Positions 1-8,383 of a stretch of DNA of 64,000 bases are shown here, piece after piece (positions within the stretch are counted from its first letter, which is position 1; every line of letters begins with the position of its first letter). Source of the DNA: Longimycelium tulufanense (GTDB taxonomy: Bacteria > Actinomycetota > Actinomycetes > Mycobacteriales > Pseudonocardiaceae); the NCBI RefSeq assembly GCF_014645795.1, contig NZ_BMMK01000001.1, positions 146,745 through 210,744 of the forward strand, given 5' to 3'. The position numbers and the translations under genes were made by a program. The notes beneath the pieces are model-generated. The model was not told the DNA's origin and did not search any database. It saw only the letters and a list, made by a program, of their open reading frames with translations.

Positions 1-171
1 TCGGGCCACACACCCCCGCCATTTCTCATCACCCCTGGGGGTGAGGTGCGCCCGGTCCTCGTCGAGCGGGGAGACCGTTGTCTCCGGGACGCGGGCCAGG
101 ACGTCATAAGTGTGGACGACCTCAGTGTCGGCGACCCGGATCCAGTTCGGCCCGGCGGTGGTGCCAGGCTG
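1..171. other. Unassigned left edge
   Basis: No supported gene. On the minus strand the frame that encodes the Erm-like protein stays open after its TAA stop to the window edge, with GC-rich third positions and a protein-like composition (for example DTEVVHTYDVLARVPETTV), but I find no ATG, GTG or TTG start in it. It may be the start of a gene lying mostly outside the window or a remnant. A 7-bp palindrome, TCACCCC-TG-GGGGTGA, sits at 29-44. Confidence 0.3.
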
Positions 172-1053
172 TTAGCGCTCCTTACCGGGTCGGATGAGCT
201 GGCTGGGAAGCGACGGTGCGTCGACCCACTCGCCGAGTGACCGGGCGAGATCGGCCCACTCCGTGACGGTGACGGCAAGAGCGGGCCGAGTCGCCTCGAT
301 CCCCACCTCGGAAAGCGCGCGGCCTGCCTGCCTCCTCACCAGGAGTCCGGTGACGACGGATCGAACTGGCAGGGATGGCGTCGAGTACGCCGTCTCCAGA
401 AGCGACCACAGAGCCCGCTGTGTGGATCCACGGCGCATTCCGGTACGGGGCCGCACCAGGAGGTGGGCGGAGTCAACCGACGGAGCGGGCTGGAAGCAGT
501 CCGCTCGAATTCTGCGAAGCAGGCGTAGCTCGAAACGCGCCGCCCACCACGCGGTCTGGAGGTCGCGGGGAGCCGCCTGCGTGAGGCGCTTGGCGAAGCC
601 CCGTTCCACCACGAGATCGGCCGCGCGTAGCGGGGTCCGAGCTGGCTGGAGCAGCCGGCGAAGTATCGCTGTACTCAGCGAGTACGGCAGGGACGCCACA
701 ACCGCGTAGGGCCGCCAGGGAAGAGGGCAACGCCGGAGATCTCCGGTGACGATGCGGACATTGTCCCGCCCGGCGAGCCTGCGTTCGAGCTGACGCACGA
801 ACTTCGGGCTGCGTTCGATCGCGGCCACGTGCGCGCCGGTGGCTGCGAGAGGCGCGGTGAGGGTCCCCGGCCCGGCGCCGAGGTCCAGAACGAGGTCACC
901 GGGACCGACGCCGGCCGAACGGACCAGCGACCGGACTACCGACGCGGCGCGAAGGATGTGAACTCCGGAAGGGCTTTTCGAGGTACGCGAACAGCGCGTT
1001 GCGGTGATCGTGGGCACGAGCCAGCTCCATGGGCGTTGTGCGGATGAGTGCAC
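172..1053 (-). CDS. Erm-like rRNA adenine N6-methyltransferase, N-terminus uncertain
   Basis: Class I SAM methyltransferase of the KsgA/Erm rRNA adenine dimethylase family, expected to methylate an adenine in rRNA (Erm members modify 23S A2058 and give macrolide resistance). Visible are the SAM-binding motif VLDLGAGPGTLT, an acidic strand end AAIERS, and the catalytic-loop motif ASLPYSLST in place of the usual N-I/L-PY. The frame opens at a GTG at 1053 with no ribosome binding site. A different frame starting at ATG 1030 (MELARAHDHRNALFAYLE) has better codon usage, and it would join the methyltransferase directly (LE-SPSGVHILR) if one base were removed from the A4 run at 975-978. The gene may therefore be frameshifted, or the run may be a sequencing error. 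The family call is firm; the exact target is inferred. Confidence 0.7.
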   Translation of the reverse strand: MHSSAQRPWSWLVPTITATRCSRTSKSPSGVHILRAASVVRSLVRSAGVGPGDLVLDLGAGPGTLTAPLAATGAHVAAIERSPKFVRQLERRLAGRDNVRIVTGDLRRCPLPWRPYAVVASLPYSLSTAILRRLLQPARTPLRAADLVVERGFAKRLTQAAPRDLQTAWWAARFELRLLRRIRADCFQPAPSVDSAHLLVRPRTGMRRGSTQRALWSLLETAYSTPSLPVRSVVTGLLVRRQAGRALSEVGIEATRPALAVTVTEWADLARSLGEWVDAPSLPSQLIRPGKER

Positions 1054-1398
1054 AGGCGCTCGCGGTCATGTCGCACGGCAAATCCCGGTACGGGGCCGGG
1101 ATAAGGGGACACGACCGGGGCGGCAGCGGGCTGCCCACGAGGGCGCCAGACGCTGCCGCGCTCAGCGCCTCAGCCGCATGAGAGAGGTTCTACCCATCCA
1201 TGTGCTCAACCATATGCCGCCCACTGGAGCGCGGCCAACGGGTTTTCGGCTTCTATCGGAGGTACGCACTTCGTCGCCTGGTCTAGTACTCAGGTATTAC
1301 GTCGAGAACAAACCTGGGTACGACGATGGACGGCGAAGACCGCTACTAGCCTCGCCGAGGTTGCGGGGAGTGTTCGTGAGCAGGGGGAGCCCACGCGA
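1054..1398. other. Intergenic region between divergent genes
   Basis: About 345 bases between the Erm-like gene (leftward) and the GT87 gene (rightward). It holds a slightly AT-richer patch near 1280-1320 that could contain promoters for either gene. I see no clear leader peptide or attenuator for the Erm-like gene. Confidence 0.4.
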
Positions 1399-2700
1399 AT
1401 GACGAGCGGGACGATCGTCGGTAACAGGTCGGACGAGGGGGAGGACACACCGGAACCGGAGAGACGCCGGCTGGTAGTACCGGCAGCGGCTGTCATTGTT
1501 GCCGGGATAGCCGCGGTCGCGGGCGTTCTCTGGTCCGTTTTCGACCTACCGCTCGGCGTCGATCTGGCCGTTTATCGGTCGGGCGCCCTCGCCGTACTAC
1601 ACGGTGAAGCTCTTTATGAACCTTTGCGTGCGTTGCCCAACTCGGCGCAGGGCCTTCCCTTCACGTATCCACCAGTTGCGGCCCTTCTGTTCCTGCCGCT
1701 GGTCCTCGTCCCGTGGCAGGTCGCCACGGGCCTACTGGGCGCGGCGTCGATCCTCGCGCTCGGGCTCGCCATCCGACTCGCCCTCGACCACGAGGAACGC
1801 CAGCTCGGTGGCAGGGCGGTAACCGCCCTCGTCCTCGCGGCGCTGGTGCTCGCCCCGGTGCGGGACACCCTCGGACTCGGCCAGATCAACCTGGTGTTGA
1901 TGGGCCTGGTGATGGTCGACGTGTTGACGTTGCGCGGATCCCGTTGGTCCGGAGTGCTGACCGGCGTGGCCGCCGCCATCAAGCTCACCCCGTTGATCTT
2001 TGTGCCGCACCTGTTCCTGGTGGGGCGCCGTGCCGACGCCGCCCGTGCGATCGCGACGTTCCTTGGGCTCAACGTGGCTGCGACACTTCTGCTCCCCGGG
2101 GACACCTGGAAGTTCTGGGCGAGCGCGATGCTCGGCGGAAACAAGGCGACCGCCAACGGATGGCCCGGGAACCAGTCGGTCAACGGCCTGGTGCACCGTC
2201 TCGTGGGCGACGGGCCCCGGGTTCTGGCTGCGGTCGCCGTGGTGAGCATCGGGTGCCTCATCGTTGCGGCCATGCTGGTGCGCCGTCCACACCGGGAAGG
2301 TCGACCGCTCGACGCCCTGTTGGGGATGGCGATGTGTGGGCTGGTCATCAGCCCGATCTCGTGGCCCCATCACTGGGTGTGGGTGGTCCCGCTACTCGTG
2401 GTCCTGTTGTGTCGCATGGGAACTCTCGGTGGTTGGTTGCTGCTGTCAGCTCTCGCAGTCGTGTTCACCGTCGTGAGCCTCTACTTCTTCACGGTGTGGG
2501 ATGTTCACCTGCATCACCACCAGGGCCCGGCATGGGTACTTCCGCACACCATCGCCAGCAATGCTTACCTTGTGGCCGCGGCAATCTCGGTCCTCGCTGT
2601 GGTTCGAACCACGCGCACGGTCAGTTCCCCCGGCTGGCGCAGGAGAGACCCGCGATTCGGCGAACGCACGACGAGTGCAATGCCAGGCAACACGAAATGA
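1399..2700 (+). CDS. GT87 family polytopic mannosyltransferase (DUF2029)
   Basis: Integral membrane glycosyltransferase, 433 aa, of the GT87/DUF2029 type. Actinobacterial members transfer mannose from polyprenyl-phosphate-mannose to envelope lipoglycans. A first membrane span near residues 27-48 is followed by the acidic loop motif DLAVYRSGA and then FTYPPVAALLFLP, a hallmark of this family; about nine to ten more hydrophobic segments follow, and a short basic tail ends the protein. The ATG at 1399 is preceded by AGGGGGAG at good spacing. It stands alone between divergent and convergent neighbours. The acceptor glycan cannot be read from sequence. Confidence 0.85.
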   Translation: MTSGTIVGNRSDEGEDTPEPERRRLVVPAAAVIVAGIAAVAGVLWSVFDLPLGVDLAVYRSGALAVLHGEALYEPLRALPNSAQGLPFTYPPVAALLFLPLVLVPWQVATGLLGAASILALGLAIRLALDHEERQLGGRAVTALVLAALVLAPVRDTLGLGQINLVLMGLVMVDVLTLRGSRWSGVLTGVAAAIKLTPLIFVPHLFLVGRRADAARAIATFLGLNVAATLLLPGDTWKFWASAMLGGNKATANGWPGNQSVNGLVHRLVGDGPRVLAAVAVVSIGCLIVAAMLVRRPHREGRPLDALLGMAMCGLVISPISWPHHWVWVVPLLVVLLCRMGTLGGWLLLSALAVVFTVVSLYFFTVWDVHLHHHQGPAWVLPHTIASNAYLVAAAISVLAVVRTTRTVSSPGWRRRDPRFGERTTSAMPGNTK

Positions 2701-2850
2701 TCTCATGTCTTGCAGTTGGGAGCGACACTCCAGTGTGAAACTGGGATTTCGCGTGGCCGCACCCGTATGCCACGGCTAGTTTCGGTTTCGTGCGACACAT
2801 GCTTCATCGCGAAGGGTAGGCCCGCCACGGGGTAACGGGCCGGGGGAGGG

Positions 2851-2880
2851 CGGGGAGCGGGCCGATTGGCCCGCTCCCCG
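2851..2880 (-). terminator. Strong hairpin terminator after lipase
   Basis: A perfect 13-bp stem, CGGGGAGCGGGCC / GGCCCGCTCCCCG, with a GATT loop, just beyond the lipase stop at 2892. It lacks a long T-run on either side, as is common in actinomycetes. It could also stop readthrough from the GT87 gene. Confidence 0.75.
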
Positions 2881-2891
2881 GTTCGCCGTGA

Positions 2892-4127
2892 TCAGCAGGA
2901 TGTCGGCGGTGCCGCTCCTGCGAAACGGTCGCCCAGCCAGGAGACGGCGAGTGGCGCTCCGACGATCGAGGCGTACATGTGGTTCATCAGGGGAAGCGGA
3001 CGCCAGGACACCGTGGCGCCGTGGTGGCAGTAGTCGTCGGCGAGCTGTTTCCCCACCTGGAACGGGATCAGCTCGTCGAACGTGCCGTGGTAGACGAGAA
3101 TCGGCGCGCCCGGCGCCCGTTGCCCGGCATGGTTTTCGTTGATCCGGGCGGCCCACTGCGGTTCGGAGAGCAGGTCCCGAACGGTGGTGAACTCGTTCAG
3201 GTACCGGAACGAGTAGCGTGTCGTGAACTCCGCGAGGCAGGAGGTCGCGACGTCGGGTACGGCCTTCTTCCCGGCTGTACTGAGCACGCTCTCGAACGGG
3301 AGTTCCGGGTAGGCCGTGGCCTGGCCGATGGCGCCCGCGAGAAGGAGGCCGGAACCTGCCCTGCCGTCCGTGGCGTGGGCGAGCGCGGTGAGATCGGCCG
3401 GCACCCCACCGGCGGCGACACCTCGCACGGCCAGTTCCGGCGCGTACGACGGTTGCAGCTCGCCGGCGAAGGAAGCGGCCTGGCCACCCTGGGAGTAGCC
3501 CCAGATCGCGATCGGCGAGTCGGCCAGCCCGACGCCGGGGAACCGTTGTGCGGCGCGGGCTGCGTCGAGCACGGCGTGCCCCTCGGCGGGACCGGCGGTG
3601 TAGGTGTGCACGCCCGGGGTGCCCAGACCCTCGTAGTCGGTGACGACCACCGCCCAGCCGCGCTGTAGAGCCTCGCCGATCCTCTGGAGCTCGTCCTCGC
3701 GGCCGGTGCGCATCAGGTATGAGGGCGCGCACTGGTCGCCGAGCCCGTGCGTGCCGACGGCGTAGGTGACCAGTGGTCGGGGGCCGTCGTTCCACGGGGA
3801 CGTGGGCACCAGGAGGGTGCCCGAGACCGCGTTCGGGTGGCCGAGCGCGGAGCTGGACTCGTAAAGGAGCTGCCAGGTGCGCACCGGTACCGGTAACGCC
3901 GGGTCGGCGGTGAGCTCGACCGGCCGGGACCGGATGATCGTCCCGGGTGGGCCGTCGGGCAGAGGGTACGGCGGCTGGTAGAAGGAATCTTCGTTCGGTG
4001 TGGTCACCAGGCCGAGGGCCGTGTCCCGGGCGAGTGCGGACGGCGTACCGACCGCGACCAGCCCACTGAGGAACAGGATGGCGACCAAACCCGCCCGGAA
4101 AAGCCGGACATGCACCACTGCCTCCAC
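2892..4127 (-). CDS. Secreted lipase/esterase (secretory lipase family)
   Basis: Exported alpha/beta-hydrolase of the secretory lipase (LIP) family, which hydrolyses ester substrates such as triacylglycerols. The N-terminus carries a signal peptide (hydrophobic core about RAGLVAILFLSGLVAVG, cleavage after SALA). The catalytic triad is visible: Ser in GYSQGG, Asp in the GTFDELIP segment, His in MNHMYA. Total length about 410 aa, normal for the family. The longest frame starts at GTG 4127, but a GGAGG lies just before tandem GTG codons at 4118 and 4115, so the true start is probably 4115. A strong hairpin follows the stop. Substrate is unknown. Confidence 0.88.
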   Translation of the reverse strand: MEAVVHVRLFRAGLVAILFLSGLVAVGTPSALARDTALGLVTTPNEDSFYQPPYPLPDGPPGTIIRSRPVELTADPALPVPVRTWQLLYESSSALGHPNAVSGTLLVPTSPWNDGPRPLVTYAVGTHGLGDQCAPSYLMRTGREDELQRIGEALQRGWAVVVTDYEGLGTPGVHTYTAGPAEGHAVLDAARAAQRFPGVGLADSPIAIWGYSQGGQAASFAGELQPSYAPELAVRGVAAGGVPADLTALAHATDGRAGSGLLLAGAIGQATAYPELPFESVLSTAGKKAVPDVATSCLAEFTTRYSFRYLNEFTTVRDLLSEPQWAARINENHAGQRAPGAPILVYHGTFDELIPFQVGKQLADDYCHHGATVSWRPLPLMNHMYASIVGAPLAVSWLGDRFAGAAPPTSC

Positions 4128-4468
4128 CCTTCAAGATCGTGTGGTCCAGCGGATGGCGGCGCGTCGCGGATTATTCTGCCATGGCCGGAGTACTCGAATA
4201 AACGTTCGAACTCATTCCGCTTGGTGGATGATCCGACTTGCTGACGGCCCGTAAAGTACTCTCGTAAAAATGTCAACCAGGTAACCGGGCGGACAAACTT
4301 CGGAAATTTTCCGAACGTATCGGCGTCCGCGCATGCATAGTAACAAACTATCACCGGCGGATCGGCTCGGGTGCCCGGTGGAACCCGGATGGCCCGTGAA
4401 CTCCGCGGCTGGAAAGCGCTACGTTGTGTAGTGCGTCAGCTGCGCTGGGAGTCAGTGAGGGGTAGATC
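4128..4468. other. Divergent promoter region
   Basis: About 340 bases between the leftward lipase gene and the rightward DUF574 gene. It is AT-richer than its surroundings, especially at 4190-4350, and probably holds both promoters. An open frame on the minus strand here has poor codon usage and was not accepted as a gene. Confidence 0.45.
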
Positions 4469-5287
4469 GTGGCCAAACAGTTGAGCTGGGTGCCGGAGGA
4501 TGTCGAGATGGGACGGCCGAGCGCGGCTCGTGTGTACGATTACCTGCTGGGCGGGGGACACAACTTCGCCGCCGACCGCGAGCTGGCCGAGCGGTTCGCG
4601 CGTGCGCTTCCCGGGTCACGGGACATCGCCCGGCTCAACCGCGCCTTCCTGCGGCGTGGCGTGTTGTTTCTGATCGAGAATGGGATCCGGCAGTTCCTCG
4701 ACATCGGTTCCGGTATCCCCACCGTCGGAAACGTGCACGAGATCGCGCAGGCTGTCGACCCGACCATTCGGGTCGTGTACGTGGACAACGAGCCGGTTGC
4801 CGTCGCCCACAGCCAGCTGCTGCTGGAGCACAACGACCGGGCCGCGGCGGTGGAGGCCGATCTCGTCCACCCCGACGGAGTCCTGGACCACCCCGCCGTG
4901 CACGGTCTGCTCGACCTCGACCAGCCGCTCGGCCTGCTCATGGTGGGTGTCTTCCACTTCGTCCCGCCGGAACGGGCGCCGCTGGAGCTGTTGGCCCGCT
5001 ACCGCGAGCGGCTGGCGCCGGGCAGCTACCTGGCGCTCTCCCACTTCACCGCGGACACCCGGCCGGCGGAGATGGCGGCCATGGTCGAGGTGATGAGCAA
5101 CAGCCGCGATCCCATCCACCCGCGGACCCGGGCCGAGATCGCCGAGCTGTTCACCGGCTTCGAGCTGGTGAACCCCGGTGTCGTTCCCACGGCCGACTGG
5201 CACCCGGTGGCACCAGCGGACGACGTGGCCGGCCCGGAACGTGAACAGATCTACGCCGGAGTGGGCCGCAAGACCGCAACCGGATGA
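4469..5287 (+). CDS. DUF574 family SAM-dependent methyltransferase (copy 1)
   Basis: S-adenosyl methyltransferase of the actinobacterial DUF574 (PF04672) family, 272 aa, soluble; the methyl acceptor is unknown for the family. Hallmarks: the N-terminal RVYDYLLGGGHNFAADR, the SAM-binding FLDIGSGIPTVGNVHE, the acidic strand end VVYVDNEPVAVAHS, and a C-terminal motif ending in AGVGRK. The GTG start at 4469 has GAGGGG upstream. It lies 218 bp upstream of, and in the same direction as, a PAS-GGDEF-EAL gene. The same two-gene arrangement recurs at 56.1-59.3 kb. Four more members lie at 58.5-64 kb. Confidence 0.92.
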   Translation: MAKQLSWVPEDVEMGRPSAARVYDYLLGGGHNFAADRELAERFARALPGSRDIARLNRAFLRRGVLFLIENGIRQFLDIGSGIPTVGNVHEIAQAVDPTIRVVYVDNEPVAVAHSQLLLEHNDRAAAVEADLVHPDGVLDHPAVHGLLDLDQPLGLLMVGVFHFVPPERAPLELLARYRERLAPGSYLALSHFTADTRPAEMAAMVEVMSNSRDPIHPRTRAEIAELFTGFELVNPGVVPTADWHPVAPADDVAGPEREQIYAGVGRKTATG

Positions 5288-5352
5288 AATTCCTCGCTGG
5301 ACCGGATGAGCCCAAACCTTTCACCAACCGCGGTTGTGTGAGGGAGAGTGCC

Positions 5353-5421
5353 GTGGACGTGCTTCCGCTCGAGATCGCCGGCAGCGCTTCGCTGCGTCCG
5401 GCTCGGCCGCAGGAGGGCTGA
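5353..5421 (+). CDS. Possible 22-codon leader ORF upstream of GGDEF gene
   Basis: A GTG-started short frame (VDVLPLEIAGSASLRP...) with GGGAGAG just upstream, ending 84 bp before the GGDEF/EAL start. It is reported because the second GGDEF gene also has a short ORF in front of it. There is no similarity between the two peptides, so this may be chance. Confidence 0.22.
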   Translation: MDVLPLEIAGSASLRPARPQEG

Positions 5422-5505
5422 ACACTGCGAAACCTGGCCCACGGTTGGCAGCCACCGTGCTGGCAGCGATCGTGCTCGTCGCCGAACGGCGCGCCGAGGA
5501 GCGCG

Positions 5506-7581
5506 GTGCCCGGCGTCCCGGTGCGCGGTCCGTGGAGCCGATCCGGGCTGGCCCGCGAGTGGGCGGTGGCGATGGCCACCAGCGGCTACGTGCCGTTGGG
5601 CCACGAGACCATCGAGCGGGAGCTGGAGGAGCTCGTCGACGTCCTGTTCGACGTCCTGCTGGCGGAGCCGTTCGCCCCGGCCCCGGCCGAGGAGGTCGGC
5701 ACTGGGCTGGCCGATCTCGGGTTCACCACGCCGACCGGGCTGAGCCGCACGGTGGAGCTGCTCGTCCGGCGTCTGCCCGCCCATCCCGAGCTGCTGGACG
5801 TCCACCGCCTGCCGGACAAGGTCGCAAGCGTCGTGGGCGCGCTGACCGACAGCTATGCGTTCGCGGTCCGCAACTTTGTCTTCGACCAGCAGGAGGAGCT
5901 CAAGCGTGCGTTGTTGCGTGCCAAGGAACGCGCCGAGCGGCAGCTGTGGTTGAGCGAGGCGCGGTTCCGGGAGGTGTTCAGCGGGTCTCCGGTCGGCATC
6001 GCGATCACCGACGTGGACGGCGCGCTCGTCGAGACCAACTGGGCAATCCGGGAGATGCTTGGTTACAGCGGTGCGGAGCTGGCCGGCCGGGACCTGGTGG
6101 ACCTGGTCCATCCCGACCACGCGGCCGCGGTGCGGGAGGCGTACCGCTCGCTCAACGAAGGCGTGAGTGGACGCCTGCGGGAGCGCGGCCAACTGCTGCA
6201 CAAGGACGGCGACCCGGTGTGGGCTTATCTCGCCGCGTCCGTGTTGCGCGATGCGAACGGTGCGCCGAGATACCACGTGACGATGGTGGAGGACATCACC
6301 GAGCTGCGGTTGCTCCAACACCAGCTGACACGGCAGAACCTGCACGACCCGTTGACCGGGCTGCCGAACCGGCAGTTCCTGGTGTCCCGCCTGACAGACC
6401 TGTTCGCTCGCCCCGAGCCCGTCGACCTCACGTTGTTCCTGCTGGAGGTGGACGGGCTCGCCGTCGTGAACGAGGGTCTCGGCCACGATGCTGGCGACGC
6501 GTTGCTGCGCATGGTGGCACACCGACTGCACGGACTGGTGGGGGAGGATCCCCGCGCCATGCTCGTCCGGACGGGCGGGGACGAGTTCGCGGTCGCGATC
6601 GAGGGTGAGCCGCCCGAACTCGCCAGGTGGGCCGCCGACATCAACGCGGAGCTGGCTGAGCCGATTTACGTGGGGGAGCAGGGGATTGCTGCCTCCGTCA
6701 GCATCGGCATCGTAAGACAGGTAGCCGGGGAACTGGTGTTCGCCAGCGCCGCGGAGTTGTTGCGTGCCGCGGAAGTAGCGCTGCGCCGGGTGACCGTCCG
6801 TGGAAAGCGGCAGTGGGGCTTGTTCGACCCGAACCTGGATTCCCGGGAGCGGGCACGAGCTGGTTTGGCGGCGGCCATGCCGGGCGCGTGGGAGAATGGG
6901 GAGCTCGAGATCCGATTCGAGCCCGCTGTCGCCGCGGACGGACGGCAGCCGCTCGGTGCCTTGGCGACACTGGCGTGGAACCACCCGAAACGGGGCTTGG
7001 TGCGGCACGGCGAGTGCATCGCGTTGGCCGAGCAGACCGGGTTGAGCGTGCCGATTGCGCAGTGGGTTCTGCGGACCGCGCTCGAACGTGCGCGGCAGGC
7101 CGACAGCGACGTTCCGGTGGCTGTGCCGTTGACCGCGGATCAGGCGCACGACCCCGACCTCGTGGGAACGGTTGGCGATCTCCTTGCCGGGCTGGATTTT
7201 GGGGCGTCGCGGCTGTGGATCGGGATGCCTGTTTCGGCACTGCGTGACGAGCAGGGTGAGGCCCGTGACAACCTCCAGGTGCTCGCGGCAACCGGGGTGA
7301 ACACCTATCTGCACGGATTCGGGCTCGGCTACGAGGACCTGGCGTGCATGGAGGATCTTCCCGCGCGTGCGGTGGAGATCGCGCCGGATCTGGTGCAGCG
7401 GCTGGCCCGGAATCCGGGCACCGTGGTGGAGCGTGCGGTACGGGACTTGGTGCCGTTGGTGCGCGAGCACGGTGCGGGAGTGTTGGTCGACGGGATCGAG
7501 ACCGAGCAGCAGGCGGAGTGGTGGACGCGGCTGGGCGTGGATGCCCTTCGTGGCCCGCTGTTTGCCGACACGTCTTGGTAA
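5506..7581 (+). CDS. PAS-GGDEF-degenerate EAL signalling protein (copy 1)
   Basis: Cyclic di-GMP signalling protein, 691 aa. An uncharacterised N-terminal helical domain (about 1-145) leads through a coiled linker into a PAS domain (about 150-265), a GGDEF domain with intact RTGGDEF, and an EAL-like domain. The GGDEF site predicts diguanylate cyclase activity; no RxxD inhibitory site is seen before it. The EAL half is eroded: GALATLAW replaces the EAL signature, VPLTADQ replaces VNLS, LWIGMPVSAL replaces the LEIT glutamate, and LHGFG replaces DDFG, so phosphodiesterase activity is unlikely. It has no membrane segment. The GTG start at 5506 has GAGGAG at short spacing. It follows a DUF574 methyltransferase and is paralogous to the gene at 56123-58279 over its full length. 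Confidence 0.9.
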   Translation: MPGVPVRGPWSRSGLAREWAVAMATSGYVPLGHETIERELEELVDVLFDVLLAEPFAPAPAEEVGTGLADLGFTTPTGLSRTVELLVRRLPAHPELLDVHRLPDKVASVVGALTDSYAFAVRNFVFDQQEELKRALLRAKERAERQLWLSEARFREVFSGSPVGIAITDVDGALVETNWAIREMLGYSGAELAGRDLVDLVHPDHAAAVREAYRSLNEGVSGRLRERGQLLHKDGDPVWAYLAASVLRDANGAPRYHVTMVEDITELRLLQHQLTRQNLHDPLTGLPNRQFLVSRLTDLFARPEPVDLTLFLLEVDGLAVVNEGLGHDAGDALLRMVAHRLHGLVGEDPRAMLVRTGGDEFAVAIEGEPPELARWAADINAELAEPIYVGEQGIAASVSIGIVRQVAGELVFASAAELLRAAEVALRRVTVRGKRQWGLFDPNLDSRERARAGLAAAMPGAWENGELEIRFEPAVAADGRQPLGALATLAWNHPKRGLVRHGECIALAEQTGLSVPIAQWVLRTALERARQADSDVPVAVPLTADQAHDPDLVGTVGDLLAGLDFGASRLWIGMPVSALRDEQGEARDNLQVLAATGVNTYLHGFGLGYEDLACMEDLPARAVEIAPDLVQRLARNPGTVVERAVRDLVPLVREHGAGVLVDGIETEQQAEWWTRLGVDALRGPLFADTSW

Positions 7582-7653
7582 TGGTCCAGGACTGGCGGAC
7601 CCGTCTCACGACCGTACCGGAGGAGAGCACTGGTTTGCCGTGGCGATGAATAG

Positions 7654-8055
7654 TTGTTTCAGCTAATTCTAACGACGAAATTCACGAGGAAAACAACCGT
7701 CGAGTACGTCCCGCCAGACACCAACGAGGTGCTCGACGTCGGCACCACCGATGACAGCGGGCTGGTCCGCCTCGTGGTCGACAGGCGTACTGCGGGTGGC
7801 CGGGTGACGACAACTGTAATTAAGGAACGCGTAGACGACCGTCAGGCAGAGCCGGAGGTGAACACCTTCGTACGTCCGGTGATCGAGGAGCGGCCGGATG
7901 TCTTCTTCCGTGTGACCCTGCCCAACGGGGACGTGGTTGACTCGCGGAGCACGGGGACGTTCTTCGTGCCCAACTTCAACGACCGGCGGCTAGGGTCGCC
8001 CGCGGCGCCGCACCGACTCATCGTGATCCGACCGGGTGTCGTCCAGCCGTTCTGA
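7654..8055 (+). CDS. Hypothetical protein, TTG start
   Basis: Frame of 133 aa from TTG 7654; I do not recognise a family. The protein is beta-rich and polar, with no signal peptide (TVEYVPPDTNEVLDVGTTD, VFFRVTLPNGDVVDSRSTG). The first dozen codons are AT-rich and there is no ATG in frame, so it may be the 3' part of an older gene. Codon usage from about 7700 onward is typical for the window. It lies downstream of the GGDEF gene and is followed by a decayed mmsA fragment on the other strand. Confidence 0.45.
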   Translation: MFQLILTTKFTRKTTVEYVPPDTNEVLDVGTTDDSGLVRLVVDRRTAGGRVTTTVIKERVDDRQAEPEVNTFVRPVIEERPDVFFRVTLPNGDVVDSRSTGTFFVPNFNDRRLGSPAAPHRLIVIRPGVVQPF

Positions 8056-8059
8056 GGCA

Positions 8060-8190
8060 TCAGTGTGTGCGGGTGAAGCCGGGGTGGACGCCGCCGTGGA
8101 GGGTGGGGCCAGCGGCCGGTGACGACTTTGGTGCGGGTGAAGAAGTGGCTTCCGTCGGGCGTGTGGGCATGCGCGTCCCTGGAAGGATGA
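8060..8190 (-). pseudogene. Decayed 3' fragment of a methylmalonate-semialdehyde dehydrogenase
   Basis: Minus-strand translation gives DAHAHTPDGSHFFTRTKVV-TGRW, matching the C-terminus of the intact mmsA at 12522-14015 (DTHAYGPDGIHFFTRTKVI-TSRW). After RW the frame shifts by one base and continues as TLHGGVHPGFTRTH-stop, matching the intact SHGGVNLGFPRNH-stop. At DNA level one 21-base block is identical and the rest is clearly diverged with small indels. Upstream similarity fades near 8190. This is an old fragment with at least one frameshift. It lies in the same orientation as the intact gene, and 4.4 kb downstream of it. Confidence 0.8.
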
Positions 8191-8322
8191 CGATTCAGCT
8201 GTTGGAACTCCGCGGATTCTGCTCCTGTCGACATCATGATGAAGTGAAACGTTTCATAAGATGTTGGTATGAGTGGCCGAGACGCTTGTGTCACCAGCCC
8301 TCCCCTGATTAACGTCGCCGTT

Positions 8323-8346
8323 CGGCTGCCCGCGCGGGGGCAGCCG
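8323..8346. terminator. Hairpin upstream of toxin gene
   Basis: Perfect 9-bp stem CGGCTGCCC / GGGCAGCCG with a 6-base loop followed by TTTCGTG. It sits 37 bp before the preferred start of the ADP-ribosyltransferase gene, so it may terminate upstream transcription or act in the 5' leader. Confidence 0.5.
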
Positions 8347-8383
8347 TTTCGTGTTCAGTGTCTTGAGGGGAATAGGGGGACTC

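Noticed and set aside
46-240. Plus-strand 64-aa frame at the window start
   Set aside because: Overlaps the 3' end of the Erm-like gene, has no recognisable domain, and the opposite strand looks equally coding.
4004-4354. Minus-strand frame upstream of and overlapping the lipase N-terminus
   Set aside because: Third codon positions are not GC-biased and it covers the expected promoter region.
5251-7470. Long minus-strand open frame of 739 codons opposite the GGDEF/EAL gene
   Set aside because: It is the antisense shadow of a clearly conserved PAS-GGDEF-EAL protein and encodes low-complexity Arg/His/Gln-rich sequence.
8250-8300. Possible tRNA suggested by GAGTGGCCGAGACGC
   Set aside because: Resembles a D-arm only; no matching acceptor, anticodon or T-arm could be assembled.
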